Shown: piece by piece, positions 7,957 to 16,363 of the stretch
Layout: the number at the start of each line of letters is the position of its first letter
How positions within the stretch are numbered: position 1 is the stretch's first letter
Assembly: GCA_005503215.1 (NCBI GenBank)
Contig: SCNS01000013.1
Coordinates: 1-64,000 of the forward strand
From: Sphingomonadaceae bacterium 3R27C6
GTDB taxonomy: Bacteria > Pseudomonadota > Alphaproteobacteria > Sphingomonadales > Sphingomonadaceae
Direction: 5' to 3'
Length of the DNA stretch: 64,000 nt
Notes under the pieces: generated by a model
What the model was told of the DNA's origin: nothing
Seen by the model: the letters and a program-made list of their open reading frames with translations, nothing else
Databases searched by the model: none
Made by a program: the position numbers and the translations under genes

Positions 7957-9986
7957 CCGCACATTTTGGAGCCATGCATGGCGACCGCCTCGATAAGCCC
8001 CATGCCCGCGCCCAAGTTTTGGCGTTCCCGGGCATATGGTTGATTGCCGATCGACTCAAAAAACAGTCGGACGAATGGCTCGAAGGGGATCCCGACGCCG
8101 GGTTGGTATCACAGACAGCTATGACGCTCGCGGCCAGAGCGGGTCGGCGCATGGTCGGTGTGCGCGACATCCTGTGTATTGACCACCCCGTGGTCATTGC
8201 CCTCCACGAGAAGCTGGTGATTGAGCACGCACATATCCCGGCACCTGACAAAGCGATCGTGGCCGCGCTCAGTAAGCTGAACGGCTTTAAATTCGATGGG
8301 TTGGTCGTCACAATCGACGGCGTGCCACTGCCGGCTGGCAAAGCGCAGACCGATTGGTTCACCGTCCAGCGCTATCGCCCGCTCTATTCTTCGCGAGCGC
8401 TGCCGCATCTCATCTATCGCCGCGATCCCGAGAACATCGTCGATGCTGATCGCGGGGCGCTGGGCGTCCCCAATGGCGTCGCCCCCGCACTCATTCATTT
8501 GCTCGCATATGAGGCGGCCAACGTGACAGACGAGATGCAGGAAGCGCTACTTTCGTACAGCGCCGCGATCCACCGCGACAACCTGGTCGCGCTCCAGCGC
8601 GATCATACGGCACTCTACGTCGCAATCTGGCGCCGGGACATGAGGTCGGCCAAGGAGCAAGCGCATAACGCCCGCCGTCGTGGGTCGCTGCCGCCGGCCC
8701 ATCCCAAGAGCGTTCGCAAATTTGCGATTCGCCTGCTTAACGGCGCGGCGCTGATGAGCGAGTTCGAACGGCTGTTCGAGATCATCGATTCGCTAAAGTT
8801 CGCGGGCGGCGTCACTCGCAACTCAATCCAGACAACGTTGAAGTCGTCCAAGTCGATGGCGACGATGCACACTCACAAGGATCCTACGGGGACGTTCATC
8901 TACGGTTCGGTTGCACATGTTCGCAGCCTTCACCCGACGATGAACTCGAAGCACGTGAAGCCGAAGACAGCAGACCCGATCCTTGAAGGCGCACGCACCG
9001 CGTTCTTCAACGCGCGCGGATTTTGGGAGAAAACAGGGCGTATCGAATGGATTGAAGGGGAGATGCCGGGACAGTGGTTCCTTGGGGTCGAACCCGCGCT
9101 GCTCGCTCAGGTCGCCCTGATCCAGATGATCTCGAACATGGAGCGGTGGGAGAATGGCTTCTGGCTCCGAAACAAGCGCGGTGGCGCTCGCGATCTTAGT
9201 GATGAGCGACGCGCGCTGGTAGTCGAACTGGCGGTGGTAATCACAAGCAACATCTGTACTGCCACTGCTCGATCAATGCTGCCGCGCCACAAGCTGGGCG
9301 AGGGACTCGCCGCAATCGGCATAAGGCGCAGCGATGCTGATTGGCGCGATGCGGTGGTGCCGACCCTGATCCGCAATCCTTCATTGGCGGATCAAGTGGA
9401 AGTATTGGCCCACGCGGCTGGCATGGCATGGCCGATTCCCGGAAATGCCGACTGCGATCGACCTCGGCGTTCCAGTCCCTACGACCGCGCGATGGAACGT
9501 GCGCGGGCACTGAAAGCGGTCCATCAGCCTGGTTGGACGCAGGGATTCCTCTTCGAGGCGTGGCTGCGACCCAAAGCCGAGGTAGCGTTTCTGCGCAACT
9601 GTTGTCGGTATGTCCGATATGACCCGGCGGAGGCCAATAAACGCGATGCTCGGAACGCAACATTAGCGCAAGTGACACGCGCCGACGGCCGACCGATCGT
9701 AGTGACAGACATTGCGACGGGGCTGCCACGCCATCATCCACTCGAACGCATCCAAGACCTGTTCCGCGATATGTTCGATCGTCTGCAGGTTGAAGGAGGG
9801 TGCAGCGACGGCTCCCCGTCAGCGTCCAAGAAACGCGCCTGGCGCGAGGCCGTCCTCACCCAGGTCGCCGCGCTTCTACCCGCGGTCAGCCCTATCACTC
9901 TCGATCCACAACATGCCGAACGCTGGTGGCACGATCTTGATGACAAATTGGTCGCTATTGCAAGCGAAGGAGCGTGGAACACCTGA
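7953..9986 (+). CDS. Large hypothetical protein, 677 aa
   Basis: Start GTG at 7953 overlaps the upstream stop and follows AGAGGAATATTTT, a good ribosome-binding site; ATG 7974 is an alternative. The protein is basic and mostly helical, with no membrane segment, no P-loop and no nuclease motif that I can identify. Notable stretches are VEPALLAQVALIQMISNMERW near residues 371-391 and a cysteine pair in RNCCRYVRYDPAEAN. It is the largest gene of the left element apart from the relaxase and completes the three-gene block. The size and conservation of translational coupling suggest an enzyme or structural factor specific to this element. Confidence 0.55.
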   Translation: MTAHFGAMHGDRLDKPHARAQVLAFPGIWLIADRLKKQSDEWLEGDPDAGLVSQTAMTLAARAGRRMVGVRDILCIDHPVVIALHEKLVIEHAHIPAPDKAIVAALSKLNGFKFDGLVVTIDGVPLPAGKAQTDWFTVQRYRPLYSSRALPHLIYRRDPENIVDADRGALGVPNGVAPALIHLLAYEAANVTDEMQEALLSYSAAIHRDNLVALQRDHTALYVAIWRRDMRSAKEQAHNARRRGSLPPAHPKSVRKFAIRLLNGAALMSEFERLFEIIDSLKFAGGVTRNSIQTTLKSSKSMATMHTHKDPTGTFIYGSVAHVRSLHPTMNSKHVKPKTADPILEGARTAFFNARGFWEKTGRIEWIEGEMPGQWFLGVEPALLAQVALIQMISNMERWENGFWLRNKRGGARDLSDERRALVVELAVVITSNICTATARSMLPRHKLGEGLAAIGIRRSDADWRDAVVPTLIRNPSLADQVEVLAHAAGMAWPIPGNADCDRPRRSSPYDRAMERARALKAVHQPGWTQGFLFEAWLRPKAEVAFLRNCCRYVRYDPAEANKRDARNATLAQVTRADGRPIVVTDIATGLPRHHPLERIQDLFRDMFDRLQVEGGCSDGSPSASKKRAWREAVLTQVAALLPAVSPITLDPQHAERWWHDLDDKLVAIASEGAWNT

Positions 9987-10011
9987 GCGAGCAGTCGGAA
10001 TGCCGATCCTG

Positions 10012-10024
10012 TCCGGGAGGGTTC
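10012..10024 (-). promoter_or_regulatory. Third copy of the 13-bp GAACCCTCCCGGA motif
   Basis: TCCGGGAGGGTTC on the plus strand is the exact complement of the arm at 6417-6429. It lies 76 bases before the ParB-like gene start. Sites flanking a gene block next to a ParB/KorB-like protein fit a KorB-style operator or a parS-like site. Confidence 0.5.
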
Positions 10025-10099
10025 AAGCCGCGAATCGGTTGATCGGTTTGCCTGCGATGACGCGGCGCATGGTGCGCCGGGTCTCGCAGGAGACCAGTC

Positions 10100-11239
10100 A
10101 TGACTACGACCGACGAGAATACGGAAAAAGCCTTCCAGGCCGACCCCGCCCAGCTTGAGCCGGCCATCGAACCAACGGCAGCAAGCAACGGCACGCCGCC
10201 GCCCGCCACTGAGGCTGCTGAAAACGAGCTGACCCCGGGCCAGCATGCTTTTGCGCTGCGCCAGGCCGAAACGGTTATCGCAATCGAAAGCACGGCCGAC
10301 GGGAATGGCGATGGGGACTTCACGAGTACATTCGCCAGCGCGCCGCCGGTGCCCGGAGAATTCCGCCTCCCCCTCTCAAAGCTGGCCGAGTGGGTCTACC
10401 ACCCGCGCGCCGGATCGCGCGTGAAGGGAGAACACTTCCAAGCGCTCGCGCTAACCGCCGCCGAACCGGATGACCTTCGCCCACTCGTCGTTCTCGATGA
10501 GATCGATGGTGTCTACCCGATCGTCGATGGCCGCTTTCTCTGGCACGCGCTGAAGGAGACGCATGCCGGTAACGAGGACGTCGGGATTCGCTGCGTGCGC
10601 TTTGTCGGCACCGAAGCGGATGCAGTGGCAGCGGTGTGCGACACCGCGCTTGGAACGATTGAAGCCAGCCCCATGGAGAAGGCGCAGGCGCTGCTCAACC
10701 TCCAGCAGGTGAACGGGATTAGCCAGCGCGCGATCGCCGAACGCTATCCGCGGCTCACCAAGGACAAGGTCAGCAACATGCTGATCGCCGCCCGAATGCG
10801 GCAGGCCTATCCGATGCTGTTCGATATCCTGGAAGAGCCAGACATGGCTCCGATCTCTTATGGGACCACTATCCTGACGCGGCAGAAGGAATTGCCTCCC
10901 GAGGCGTTCCAGGCGATGCTCGAACTCGCCGAGGATGTCGCCGCCAACGGCGAGAGGTTCAAGCCCAACCAGGCGCTCGCTGCGCTTTATCCGGACGGCG
11001 ATGCACAGGCGTCGAGTGACAACAAGACGGTCAAACCGAAGCCGGTCGTTCCGCTGAAGAGCGAAGATATCTTCGGCCACGACGACCAGCCGGTGGCCGC
11101 CTATCAACGCTTCTCCGACGACATCGACCGCATCAGCCTGCCTGACGTCTCGGATATGTCGATCGAGGAACGCCAAGCCGCAGCCGAAGCCTGCATCGCT
11201 GTGATCCGTCACCATTTCGGTCTGGATCAGCAGAACTGA
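10100..11239 (+). CDS. ParB/KorB-like DNA-binding protein
   Basis: This 379-residue protein has a ParB N-terminal domain around residues 90-180 (FRLPLSKLAEWVYHPR, then DLRPLVVLDEIDGVYPIVDGR) and a central helix-turn-helix, SPMEKAQALLNLQQVNGISQ then RAIAERYPRLTKDKVSNML, as in ParB/KorB/Noc proteins. The first 80 residues are acidic, alanine/proline-rich and probably disordered. No ParA ATPase is seen nearby, so it may act as a regulator (KorB-like) as much as a partition protein. The 13-bp motif at 10012 and its inverted pair at 6417 are candidate binding sites. The SRPBCC-adjacent ParB at 58734 is a different family member. Confidence 0.7.
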   Translation: MTTTDENTEKAFQADPAQLEPAIEPTAASNGTPPPATEAAENELTPGQHAFALRQAETVIAIESTADGNGDGDFTSTFASAPPVPGEFRLPLSKLAEWVYHPRAGSRVKGEHFQALALTAAEPDDLRPLVVLDEIDGVYPIVDGRFLWHALKETHAGNEDVGIRCVRFVGTEADAVAAVCDTALGTIEASPMEKAQALLNLQQVNGISQRAIAERYPRLTKDKVSNMLIAARMRQAYPMLFDILEEPDMAPISYGTTILTRQKELPPEAFQAMLELAEDVAANGERFKPNQALAALYPDGDAQASSDNKTVKPKPVVPLKSEDIFGHDDQPVAAYQRFSDDIDRISLPDVSDMSIEERQAAAEACIAVIRHHFGLDQQN

Positions 11240-11264
11240 ACGAGGGTTGACGGAGGGATAGACC

Positions 11265-11474
11265 GTGGGCGCGCCCACCTCTGACAGCCGGCGTGGGGCG
11301 GCCGATGGCGACGAAAATCGTCGGCATCGGTCGTCCCGCGCTGGGACGGCTAAACCCTCCTTGGAGGTGGTTGATCGTCTCGCGGACTCTTTCCCTCTTC
11401 TGCCTGGCGAGTCACAGTGGCTGATGGCCCTGTTGGCCGACGAACTTGCGAGGATACTTGCCGATGACGACTGA
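11265..11474 (+). CDS. Small hypothetical protein upstream of recombinase, 69 aa
   Basis: A GTG at 11265 with GGAGGGATAGACC just upstream begins a 69-residue reading frame, whose last 11 bases overlap the start of the recombinase gene (ATG 11464). The N-terminus is basic (SRRGAADGDENRRHR) and the C-terminus a leucine-rich helix (SQWLMALLADELARIL). A perfect 14-bp palindrome, GTGGGCGCGCCCAC, covers the start codon (11265-11278) and may be an operator. A recombination directionality or control role is inferred only from position. Confidence 0.45.
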   Translation: MGAPTSDSRRGAADGDENRRHRSSRAGTAKPSLEVVDRLADSFPLLPGESQWLMALLADELARILADDD

Positions 11475-13101
11475 TCCGATGACCTTGCGCGCCTGCGCCT
11501 ATGTGCGGGTCAGCACCAAACGTCAGGCCGAGCACGAGACCTCGCTCAACGAGCAAGAGAGGGGTATCGCCCGCGCCGCCGTGGAGCGTGGCTACGAGAT
11601 CGTCGAAACCTATGTCGAGGCGGGCAAGTCCGGCCTGACCGACCGCCGTCCGGCACTCCAGCGGATGATCGCCGACGCCTGCGCGCAGCCGAAACGCTAC
11701 GACGCCGTATTCGTCTTCAATTTCAGTAGATTCTTCCGCGACGAGTATGAAAGCGAGGGATACCGCCGGAAGCTCGAGAAGGCCGGCGTCAAACTGATCT
11801 CGGCGACGCAGGACGTTGGCGAAGGCCCGCATGCGCGGCTCATTCGATCCATCTTTACCTCGCTCGATGCTGCTTCGAGCGAGATCAACGCCGAACAGGT
11901 CAAGGTAGTGATGTCCGCCAATGCGGAGGCCGGATTTCATAACGGCTCGGCACCGCCACTTGGCTACCGCACATACGTCGCGGAACGGCGCGACAAGAAG
12001 GATAAGAAGAAGCTGGAGATCGACTCGGCTGAACGCCCTCTAGTCGCGTTAATCTTTCGCCTCTATCTCGAAGGTGACGGCAAGACCGAGCCACTTGGCA
12101 TCAACGCGATTGTGAATTGGCTGCGCGAGCGGGGCTACACGCACCGCAATCAGCATTTTCATACGGGTCTGATCTATGCAATTCTGACCCGCGAAACTTA
12201 TGCAGGTCGCCACTATTACGGATGCCGCAATAGCCGCACCGGAGAAATACGACCGCGCGAGGAGTGGATCGAGGTCAAAGTGCCCGCCATCCTGAGCGAG
12301 GAGCGGTTCCAGGCAGTTCAGAAGCGCCTGAAGGCGCGGAACCCACGCATCTCGGCACCACGATCACATACGTCACCAGTGCTACTATCTGGCATTGGTC
12401 GCTGTGGCTGCAATGGTTGTACGTCAACGATGATGCTGATGACCGGCAAGGGTGGGCGCTACCGCTACTATGCGTGTTCCAATCGCCGCAAGAAAGGGGA
12501 TCTCTCCTGCGGCGGTAACAATGTGCCGATGGGCAAAGTCGATGAAGCCGTCGTTTCCGCGCTGGAGACGCGCCTGTTCCAGCCCGAGCGCCTGACGGCT
12601 CTGCTCGGCGAAATGCTCGACGCGTCCTCCGTAGCGGACGCTGGCCGCCGAAAGCAGGTCGCCGTGCTTCGCACTGAGGAAACCGAGGTGACCAACTCCA
12701 TCCGCGCGCTGTTTATGATGGTCGAGAGTGGCGCGACCGCACCCGACGACCCGTTTCTCAAGGAACGGCTGGCAACGCTCAAACTGCGGCTCACCTCGGT
12801 AGCCGAGGAGATTGTCACGCTCGAACGTCAGATTGGCGCCAAGAGCAGCCGGATCACACCCGAAAAAGTTGAACGGTTCGCCGCCGCCATGCGGGCCAAG
12901 CTCCGCGATGGCGGCGAGCCGCAGGTCCGCCGCCGCTATGTCCGGGCGTTCGTCGGCGAGGTGGTGATGAGCCGCGAACAGATTATCATCCGCGGCCCCA
13001 ATCGTGCACTCGAACTCGCCGCGGCAGGCGAGATGCCAGCCGACGACAAAGTTCGTACTTTCATGGGGGATTGGCGCACCCGACAGGATTCGAACCTGTG
13101 A
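11464..13101 (+). CDS. Large serine recombinase
   Basis: The 545-residue protein begins with a resolvase domain, AYVRVSTKRQ with nucleophile S17, followed by the conserved FNFSRFFRD stretch. A recombinase domain follows (INAIVNWLRERGYTHRN, then ETYAGRHYYG), then a zinc ribbon with cysteines in GRCGCNGC and YYACSN...LSCGG, and a coiled coil. This is the organisation of large serine integrases/transposases that move elements without a tyrosine enzyme. The final residues, WRTRQDSNL, are encoded by a tRNA-Arg gene fragment (13072-13116) and the stop lies in the tRNA T-arm. So the natural C-terminus may have been replaced, or the gene naturally overlaps the tRNA. Confidence 0.85.
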   Translation: MTTDPMTLRACAYVRVSTKRQAEHETSLNEQERGIARAAVERGYEIVETYVEAGKSGLTDRRPALQRMIADACAQPKRYDAVFVFNFSRFFRDEYESEGYRRKLEKAGVKLISATQDVGEGPHARLIRSIFTSLDAASSEINAEQVKVVMSANAEAGFHNGSAPPLGYRTYVAERRDKKDKKKLEIDSAERPLVALIFRLYLEGDGKTEPLGINAIVNWLRERGYTHRNQHFHTGLIYAILTRETYAGRHYYGCRNSRTGEIRPREEWIEVKVPAILSEERFQAVQKRLKARNPRISAPRSHTSPVLLSGIGRCGCNGCTSTMMLMTGKGGRYRYYACSNRRKKGDLSCGGNNVPMGKVDEAVVSALETRLFQPERLTALLGEMLDASSVADAGRRKQVAVLRTEETEVTNSIRALFMMVESGATAPDDPFLKERLATLKLRLTSVAEEIVTLERQIGAKSSRITPEKVERFAAAMRAKLRDGGEPQVRRRYVRAFVGEVVMSREQIIIRGPNRALELAAAGEMPADDKVRTFMGDWRTRQDSNL

Positions 13102-13116
13102 CCTTCGCCTTCGGAG
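13072..13116 (-). other. 3' half of tRNA-Arg(CCG): ICE attachment site
   Basis: Read on the minus strand, these 45 bases give an anticodon loop CTCCGAA (anticodon CCG), GGCGA, the variable loop, a complete T-arm ACAGGTTCGAATCCTGT, acceptor strand CGGGTGC, discriminator G and encoded CCA. The bases that should precede the loop (TCGCC to pair with GGCGA, then D-arm and acceptor) are replaced by unrelated sequence. This is what a tyrosine integrase leaves when it crosses over in the anticodon loop. The integrase starts 178 bases away. In this orientation the intact tRNA should lie at the far right end of the ICE, outside the window. Confidence 0.85.
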
Positions 13117-13293
13117 CTAGAACCACAACGCTACGACAGGCTTACCAATCCAACGCTAGAGTACGATAACACGCTGTTTATACAGCATTTTATTGATCGT
13201 AAGGGTTCTCTGTGCTACGCCAACGACACCCACAGTTTTCGATACGGTGGTGAGATTTTGGTGAGTTTTTGAGCCCGCACTAGCGAGGTACTT

Positions 13294-14658
13294 ATGTCGA
13301 AACTTACGAAAACCGTCGTGGACAAGTCCGAACCACGCGACCGTCAATACACCGTTTGGTGCGGCGAGCTGAAGGGCTTTGGCGTCTTCGTCCTGCCCTC
13401 CGGCACCCGGACCTACTTCGTCGATTATCGAAACGCCAACAATGTGCGGCGGCGGATGAAGCTGGGCCGGCACGGACAGATCACCGCCGAGCAAGCGCGC
13501 ACGCTGGCCATTCAAGCCCTGGCCGAAGTCTCCAAGGGGAACGATCCCCTCGAAAACCGGAACAGCGCGCGCAAGGCGATCTCGGTAAAGGAGCTTTGCG
13601 AGCTGTATATCGCGGAACTCGAAGCCGGCCGCATCCTCGGCAAGGGCGGGCGGCCGAAGAAGGCCAGCACCAAGATCACCGACCTCGGCCGGATCAACCG
13701 CCACATCATCCCACTCCTGGGCAAGAAGCGCGTCACCCACGTCACCAAGGCCGACGTGACGACCATGATGAAGGACATCATGGCGGGCAAGACGCGCGGG
13801 ATCGAGAAGACGGAGAAACTGCGCGGTAAGTCGATCGTACGGGGCGGCATCGGCGTCGCTAGCCGCACCGTCGGTCTCCTGGGTGGCATCTTCACCTATG
13901 CACGGGATGACCTGGGCATCATCGAGGTCAATCCGGCGCATGGCATCCGCAAGCCCAAGGACGCCGTGCGCCAGCGCCGTCTGAACGAGGACGAGTATCG
14001 CGCCCTCGGGCGCATCCTTGCCAATGCCGCCGAGGATGAACGCTACACGCGCACCGTGGAGATGATCCGTCAGATCGCCATGTCGGGTTGCCGGCGCAGT
14101 GAGGTCATCAAGCTGCGCAAAACGGAACTCGACACCGTGGGGAGTTGCTTCCGGTTCGAGGATACGAAGGAAGGTCAGTCCGTGCGGCCGATGGGCTTGC
14201 CGGTGCTGGAGTATTTCGACGAGCGGGACATGAGCGGCGACAGCCCCTATGTGTTTCCCGGCGAGCGGAACCTGGCCAAGCCGTTCGGCAGCTTCCCTCG
14301 GCATTGGGAAAAGATCTTCGCCGGGACGGAGCTGGCGGACATCACCGCTCATGTACTGCGCCACAGCTTCGCCAGCCTGGCGAACGACCTTGGTTTCACC
14401 GAGATCACCATCGCGGCGCTTCTCGGCCATGCCACCGGCTCTATCACCAGCCGTTATGTGCATACGCTCGATGCAGCCCTCGTCATGGCGGCCGATACGG
14501 TGTCCGGCTACATCCATGCGCTGCTCAATGGTGCTGAGCTGACACATACACATTATGCGCTTGATCGGGGCTCGCGTAAGGCTGCGTTGGTTCGGTTTCT
14601 GACGCCCCATCAAGACTCAACAGCACAAGCTGAAACGTCACAACGGCTGGCCGCCTGA
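13294..14658 (+). CDS. Tyrosine recombinase, ICE integrase
   Basis: The 454-residue protein has the N-terminal DUF4102-like arm-binding region (WCGELKGFGVFVLPSGTRTY, then MKLGRHGQITAEQAR), a core-binding SAM-like domain around residues 95-215, and a catalytic domain with SGCRRSEVIKL (Arg I), HVLRHSFAS (His-x-x-Arg), LLGHATGS and the tyrosine in ITSRYVH. These are the R-H-R-H-Y residues of the P4-type integrases that use tRNA 3' ends. Its gene is next to the tRNA-Arg fragment and reads into the element, as is usual. The final ~40 residues after RYVH are longer than in many relatives. Confidence 0.9.
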   Translation: MSKLTKTVVDKSEPRDRQYTVWCGELKGFGVFVLPSGTRTYFVDYRNANNVRRRMKLGRHGQITAEQARTLAIQALAEVSKGNDPLENRNSARKAISVKELCELYIAELEAGRILGKGGRPKKASTKITDLGRINRHIIPLLGKKRVTHVTKADVTTMMKDIMAGKTRGIEKTEKLRGKSIVRGGIGVASRTVGLLGGIFTYARDDLGIIEVNPAHGIRKPKDAVRQRRLNEDEYRALGRILANAAEDERYTRTVEMIRQIAMSGCRRSEVIKLRKTELDTVGSCFRFEDTKEGQSVRPMGLPVLEYFDERDMSGDSPYVFPGERNLAKPFGSFPRHWEKIFAGTELADITAHVLRHSFASLANDLGFTEITIAALLGHATGSITSRYVHTLDAALVMAADTVSGYIHALLNGAELTHTHYALDRGSRKAALVRFLTPHQDSTAQAETSQRLAA

Positions 14659-14782
14659 CAATTGCACACGATGGTATGGGATGCAGGCCGCTCCTAGACC
14701 GATGCGGCTTTCATCCCCAAAACTGTCTAAAGAACAAGAGGTCGGCCGGGTCATTATCCATCGGCACATAGGCATATTGACA

Positions 14783-14818
14783 TACATTATATGAACACAT
14801 ATTGATGTGTTTAATGTA
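14783..14818. promoter_or_regulatory. ArsR/SmtB-type operator upstream of the CDF exporter
   Basis: AACACAT (14794-14800) and ATGTGTT (14805-14811) form a perfect 7-bp inverted repeat around ATTG, within outer arms TACATTA (14783-14789) and TAATGTA (14812-14818). The region is very AT-rich for this genome. The core ATGAACACATATTGATGTG (14791-14809) reappears with one change at 29240-29258 on the minus strand, upstream of the RND operon. This is the 12-2-12-like pattern bound by zinc-responsive SmtB/CzrA repressors, one of which is encoded at 16364. Confidence 0.65.
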
Positions 14819-14838
14819 TATGTCATGAAAGCTCGATA

Positions 14839-15864
14839 ATGGCCCACTCGCACGCCGACCATGGTCATGGCCACGATCACGACCACGATCATTCGCACAC
14901 GCCGACCATCACCAGCGACAATGAGCGCAAGGTGCTGCTGTCGTTCGGCCTGATCTTCACCTTCATGGCGGTCGAGGTCGTGGGCGGTCTGCTTTCAGGG
15001 TCGCTGGCGCTGCTGGCGGACGCCGGCCATATGATGACCGACGCGGCGGCGCTGGCGCTCGCCTATGCCGCCTTCCGTTTCGGCCAGCGCGCGGCTGATT
15101 CCAAACGCACCTTCGGCTATCTGCGTTTCGAGGTGATCGCCGGCTTCGTCAACGCCGTCACCCTGTTCGCGATCGTCGGCTGGATCGTCTATGAAGCCTG
15201 GCAGCGCTTTCAGGAGCCGCAGCCGATCCTTGCCGGCCCGATGTTCGGGGTCGCGATCGCGGGGCTGCTGGTCAATATCCTCGTCTTCTGGATTCTGACG
15301 CGCGGCGACAGCGAGCATGTCAACATCAAGGGCGCGGCGCTCCACGTCATGGGCGACCTGCTCGGCTCGGTCGGCGCCGTGGGCGCGGCGATCGTGATCT
15401 ACCTGACGGGCTGGACGCCGATCGACCCCATCCTGTCGGTGGTCGTCTCCCTGCTGGTACTGCGTAGCGCATGGAAACTGGCGGGCAAGTCGCTGCACAT
15501 CCTGCTCGAAGGCGCGCCCGACGGCGCGGCGCCGGAGAAGATCGAGCGCCATATTCTGGAGCATGTGCCGGGCGTGGCTGCGGTCGGCCATATCCATGTC
15601 TGGTCGATCACGTCGGGCCGCACGCTGGCGACGATGCACGTCCGACCGGCGAACGACACCGAGGCCCGCGTAGTGGTGCGTGCAGTGGAACGCGAGTTGG
15701 AGAGCCATTTCGAGATCGAGCACGCCACTGTAGCGGTGGATTGGAACGAGGAAGGCGAGACGTGCAGCCTCGCTCCCGGCAGCAAGCGGGATGAGGGACG
15801 CGGACCTGGGCACGACCATCCCAGCCACAGCCACGGCGGCGTGAAACACGCTTGCTCCCACTGA
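14839..15864 (+). CDS. czcD: CDF-family Zn/Cd/Co efflux transporter
   Basis: This 341-residue cation diffusion facilitator opens with a histidine-rich cytoplasmic stretch, HSHADHGHGHDHDHDHSH, and has six membrane helices. The transport site is complete: DAGHMMTD in helix 2 (D61, H64, D68) and LHVMGDLLG in helix 5 (H169, D173). The cytoplasmic C-terminal domain (residues about 205-300) and a second histidine-rich tail (GHDHPSHSHGG) follow. It exports zinc, cadmium or cobalt from the cytoplasm in exchange for protons. The ArsR-type operator about 20-55 bases upstream suggests derepression by zinc through the regulator at 16364. Confidence 0.9.
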   Translation: MAHSHADHGHGHDHDHDHSHTPTITSDNERKVLLSFGLIFTFMAVEVVGGLLSGSLALLADAGHMMTDAAALALAYAAFRFGQRAADSKRTFGYLRFEVIAGFVNAVTLFAIVGWIVYEAWQRFQEPQPILAGPMFGVAIAGLLVNILVFWILTRGDSEHVNIKGAALHVMGDLLGSVGAVGAAIVIYLTGWTPIDPILSVVVSLLVLRSAWKLAGKSLHILLEGAPDGAAPEKIERHILEHVPGVAAVGHIHVWSITSGRTLATMHVRPANDTEARVVVRAVERELESHFEIEHATVAVDWNEEGETCSLAPGSKRDEGRGPGHDHPSHSHGGVKHACSH

Positions 15865-15936
15865 TAGGCGGACGTTGGTGCAGCCTATCTGAAATGCTCT
15901 GTCAGACTGCCTCCCGGTGCCTGAAGGTGGCTCTTG

Positions 15937-16260
15937 GCAATGAACGGGAACCAAACGCCCGCAGGAACATCGCTGTTCTCACTGCCGCGCAAGCCTTGGG
16001 CGGCGCCAGCCCGCCGATCGTGATGTCGCTCGGCGGGCTGGTCGGTCAGCAACTCTCGCCCGATCCCGCCTGGGTTACCTTCCCCGTCAGCCTGTTCGGA
16101 CTCGGCCTTCGCGACCACAGCGGCTGTTTCCTTTCTTGCCGGCACGATCTTGCACAGCTCGGGTTGGATGGCGATCAATTGGCTGATTTTCCCGGTAATC
16201 GCGACGAGCCTCATTCCGCTGCTGCTCCGGCAAGCCGGTTCCACAAGTGCAAGGGGATGA
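15937..16260 (+). pseudogene. Internally deleted MFS transporter remnant
   Basis: The first part, in the frame giving NIAVLTAAQALGGASPP and SLFGLGL (to about 16105), is the N-terminus of a major facilitator transporter (helix 1 and the start of helix 2). The next frame then gives AAVSFLAGTILHSSGWMAIN and WLIFPVIATSLIPLLLRQAG up to a TGA at 16258, which looks like the last two helices of the same kind of protein. About 300 residues between them are missing and the joint shifts frame, so no transporter can be made. It fills most of the 500-bp gap between the CDF gene and the repressor gene. Confidence 0.55.
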
Positions 16261-16335
16261 TCGAGGAAAACCGGCAATTGGTTGGCTAGCGGGTGGTCAA
16301 GGCTGGCCCTAGAAGGATCATAAATCTACACATCG

Positions 16336-16352
16336 TCATATATTCACGTATA
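16336..16352. promoter_or_regulatory. Possible diverged ArsR-type operator before the repressor gene
   Basis: TCATATATTCACGTATA lies 12 bases before the repressor start and shares the ATATTCAyGT core with the operator at 29240-29258. The match is partial and the symmetry weak, so autoregulation of the repressor is only a suggestion. Confidence 0.3.
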
Positions 16353-16363
16353 AGAGGCTCCTG

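Noticed and set aside
13072-13140. Complete tRNA-Arg gene
   Set aside because: Only the part from the anticodon loop to CCA is present; the 5' anticodon stem, D-arm and acceptor strand do not match.
13156-14613. Long open frame of 485 codons on the minus strand across the integrase
   Set aside because: It mirrors the integrase gene, whose catalytic motifs are clear. High GC content keeps antisense frames open; the product has no recognisable domain.
14783-14818. Terminator of the integrase gene
   Set aside because: The inverted repeat is AT-rich, has no T-run and lies next to the CDF start; the copy at 29240 shows that it is an operator.
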